The notes below the pieces were generated by a model. It was not told where the DNA came from, did not search any database, and was given only the letters and a program-made list of their open reading frames with translations. This document shows, in pieces, positions 63,675 through 64,000 of a stretch of DNA of 64,000 nt (its first letter is position 1; each line of letters begins with the position of its first letter). Both the position numbers and the translations under genes were made by a program. Where the stretch lies: positions 1-64,000 of the forward strand of contig DAHXMN010000001.1 in the NCBI GenBank assembly GCA_027371725.1, read 5' to 3'. The DNA comes from Candidatus Woesearchaeota archaeon (lineage in GTDB: Archaea > Nanobdellota > Nanobdellia > Woesearchaeales > UBA525).

Positions 63675-64000
63675 GACGAGCGTCAGGAAACCTTTTTTTC
63701 CGGTTTCTTCTTGTTCATTATTCATGACTATCTCGGGTTTCAGCCGGAGGGATGTCGTCGCAGAGCGGCGATGCTGGCAAGGCCGACGATCACCCTCATA
63801 AGGCTGCAGGCGTTCTGTCGCAAGATCATGATGGTTTCTTGCCGCGCCGGCCGAAACCGCTCCCTTCAGGGCGGGAGGGTTCATTCCCTGATTCTTCCTC
63901 TTCCTTCCGGCCCGGGACAGGCGCCGCTTCCGGCGCCGCCGCGCTCCTCCGGGTGAAGAGCCGCGCAGTCCATGTCGCCGCCGATCGCGCCTGCTGCTTC
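63675..64000. other. 326-base stretch at the window end without recognised gene
   Basis: No supported coding frame or RNA is seen. CCTTTTTTTCCGG (63691-63703) after the DoxX stop could act as a T-rich terminator. The far end may contain the start of a gene lying outside the window. Confidence 0.45.

Overview
This is archaeal chromosomal DNA. Many genes sit about 25 bases behind A/T-rich boxes of the TTTATAAA type and start at or close to the inferred transcript start, while downstream genes carry GGAGG/GAGGTGA ribosome sites and ATGA stop/start overlaps. Archaeal markers include a PHP-type endonuclease Q, RNA polymerase subunit L, deoxyhypusine synthase, an AMMECR1 protein, a TFB and a tRNA-Gln with an intron at position 37/38. 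The chromosome is GC-rich with short intergenic gaps and many small membrane proteins. A DPANN or other little-studied euryarchaeal lineage is possible, but the sequence alone does not settle it.

Region 1 (1-9126) is ordinary chromosome: endonuclease Q (cut by the window edge), tRNA-Gln(UUG), an AT-rich frameshifted AlbA/Schlafen-type gene, small membrane proteins, a PAP2-like lipid phosphatase, an ABC-2 exporter, a glutaredoxin-like protein, a DedA protein and tRNA-Gln(CUG).

Region 2 (9127-31029) is an integrated element in the 3' end of tRNA-Gln(CUG), bounded by a perfect 17-bp direct repeat. It carries an integrase, two ribbon-helix-helix proteins, a long leftward operon with a minimal type IV secretion/Ced-like apparatus (pilin, VirB6-like and VirB4-like proteins) plus its own TFB, an AT-rich defence cassette, an adenine/cytosine-N4 methyltransferase with two tiny partner genes, and a rightward repair module (RecA-like paralogue, small protein, PolB2-type polymerase, SRAP protein). 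The defence cassette consists of a C5-cytosine methyltransferase, a dnd4-like/AlbA fusion, a DndD-like ATPase, a small protein and a PLD-nuclease/helicase, with no recognisable DndA, DndB or DndC.

Region 3 (31030 to about 36460) is a decayed tandem copy of the same element type. It keeps the terminal small gene, the end of the methyltransferase gene, the two tiny genes and the right terminus, but has different cargo: a secreted beta-propeller protein, and ArsR, SHOCT, DUF302, DsrE and EamA genes. A short motif, CTCGGAGAATGTATGAC, recurs at module joints in both copies and is inverted at the right end. This suggests that cargo is exchanged at fixed boundaries.

Region 4 (36460-64000) is chromosome again: a P-type ATPase, cyclophilin, MFS transporters, aldo/keto reductase, membrane-anchored HTH regulators, rpoL, AMMECR1, a CBS protein, deoxyhypusine synthase, LemA-HtpX, MscL, an oxidative-stress group (Lrp regulator, AhpC-type peroxiredoxin, superoxide dismutase, Bcp) and an OB-fold protein. 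I saw no rRNA genes or CRISPR arrays.
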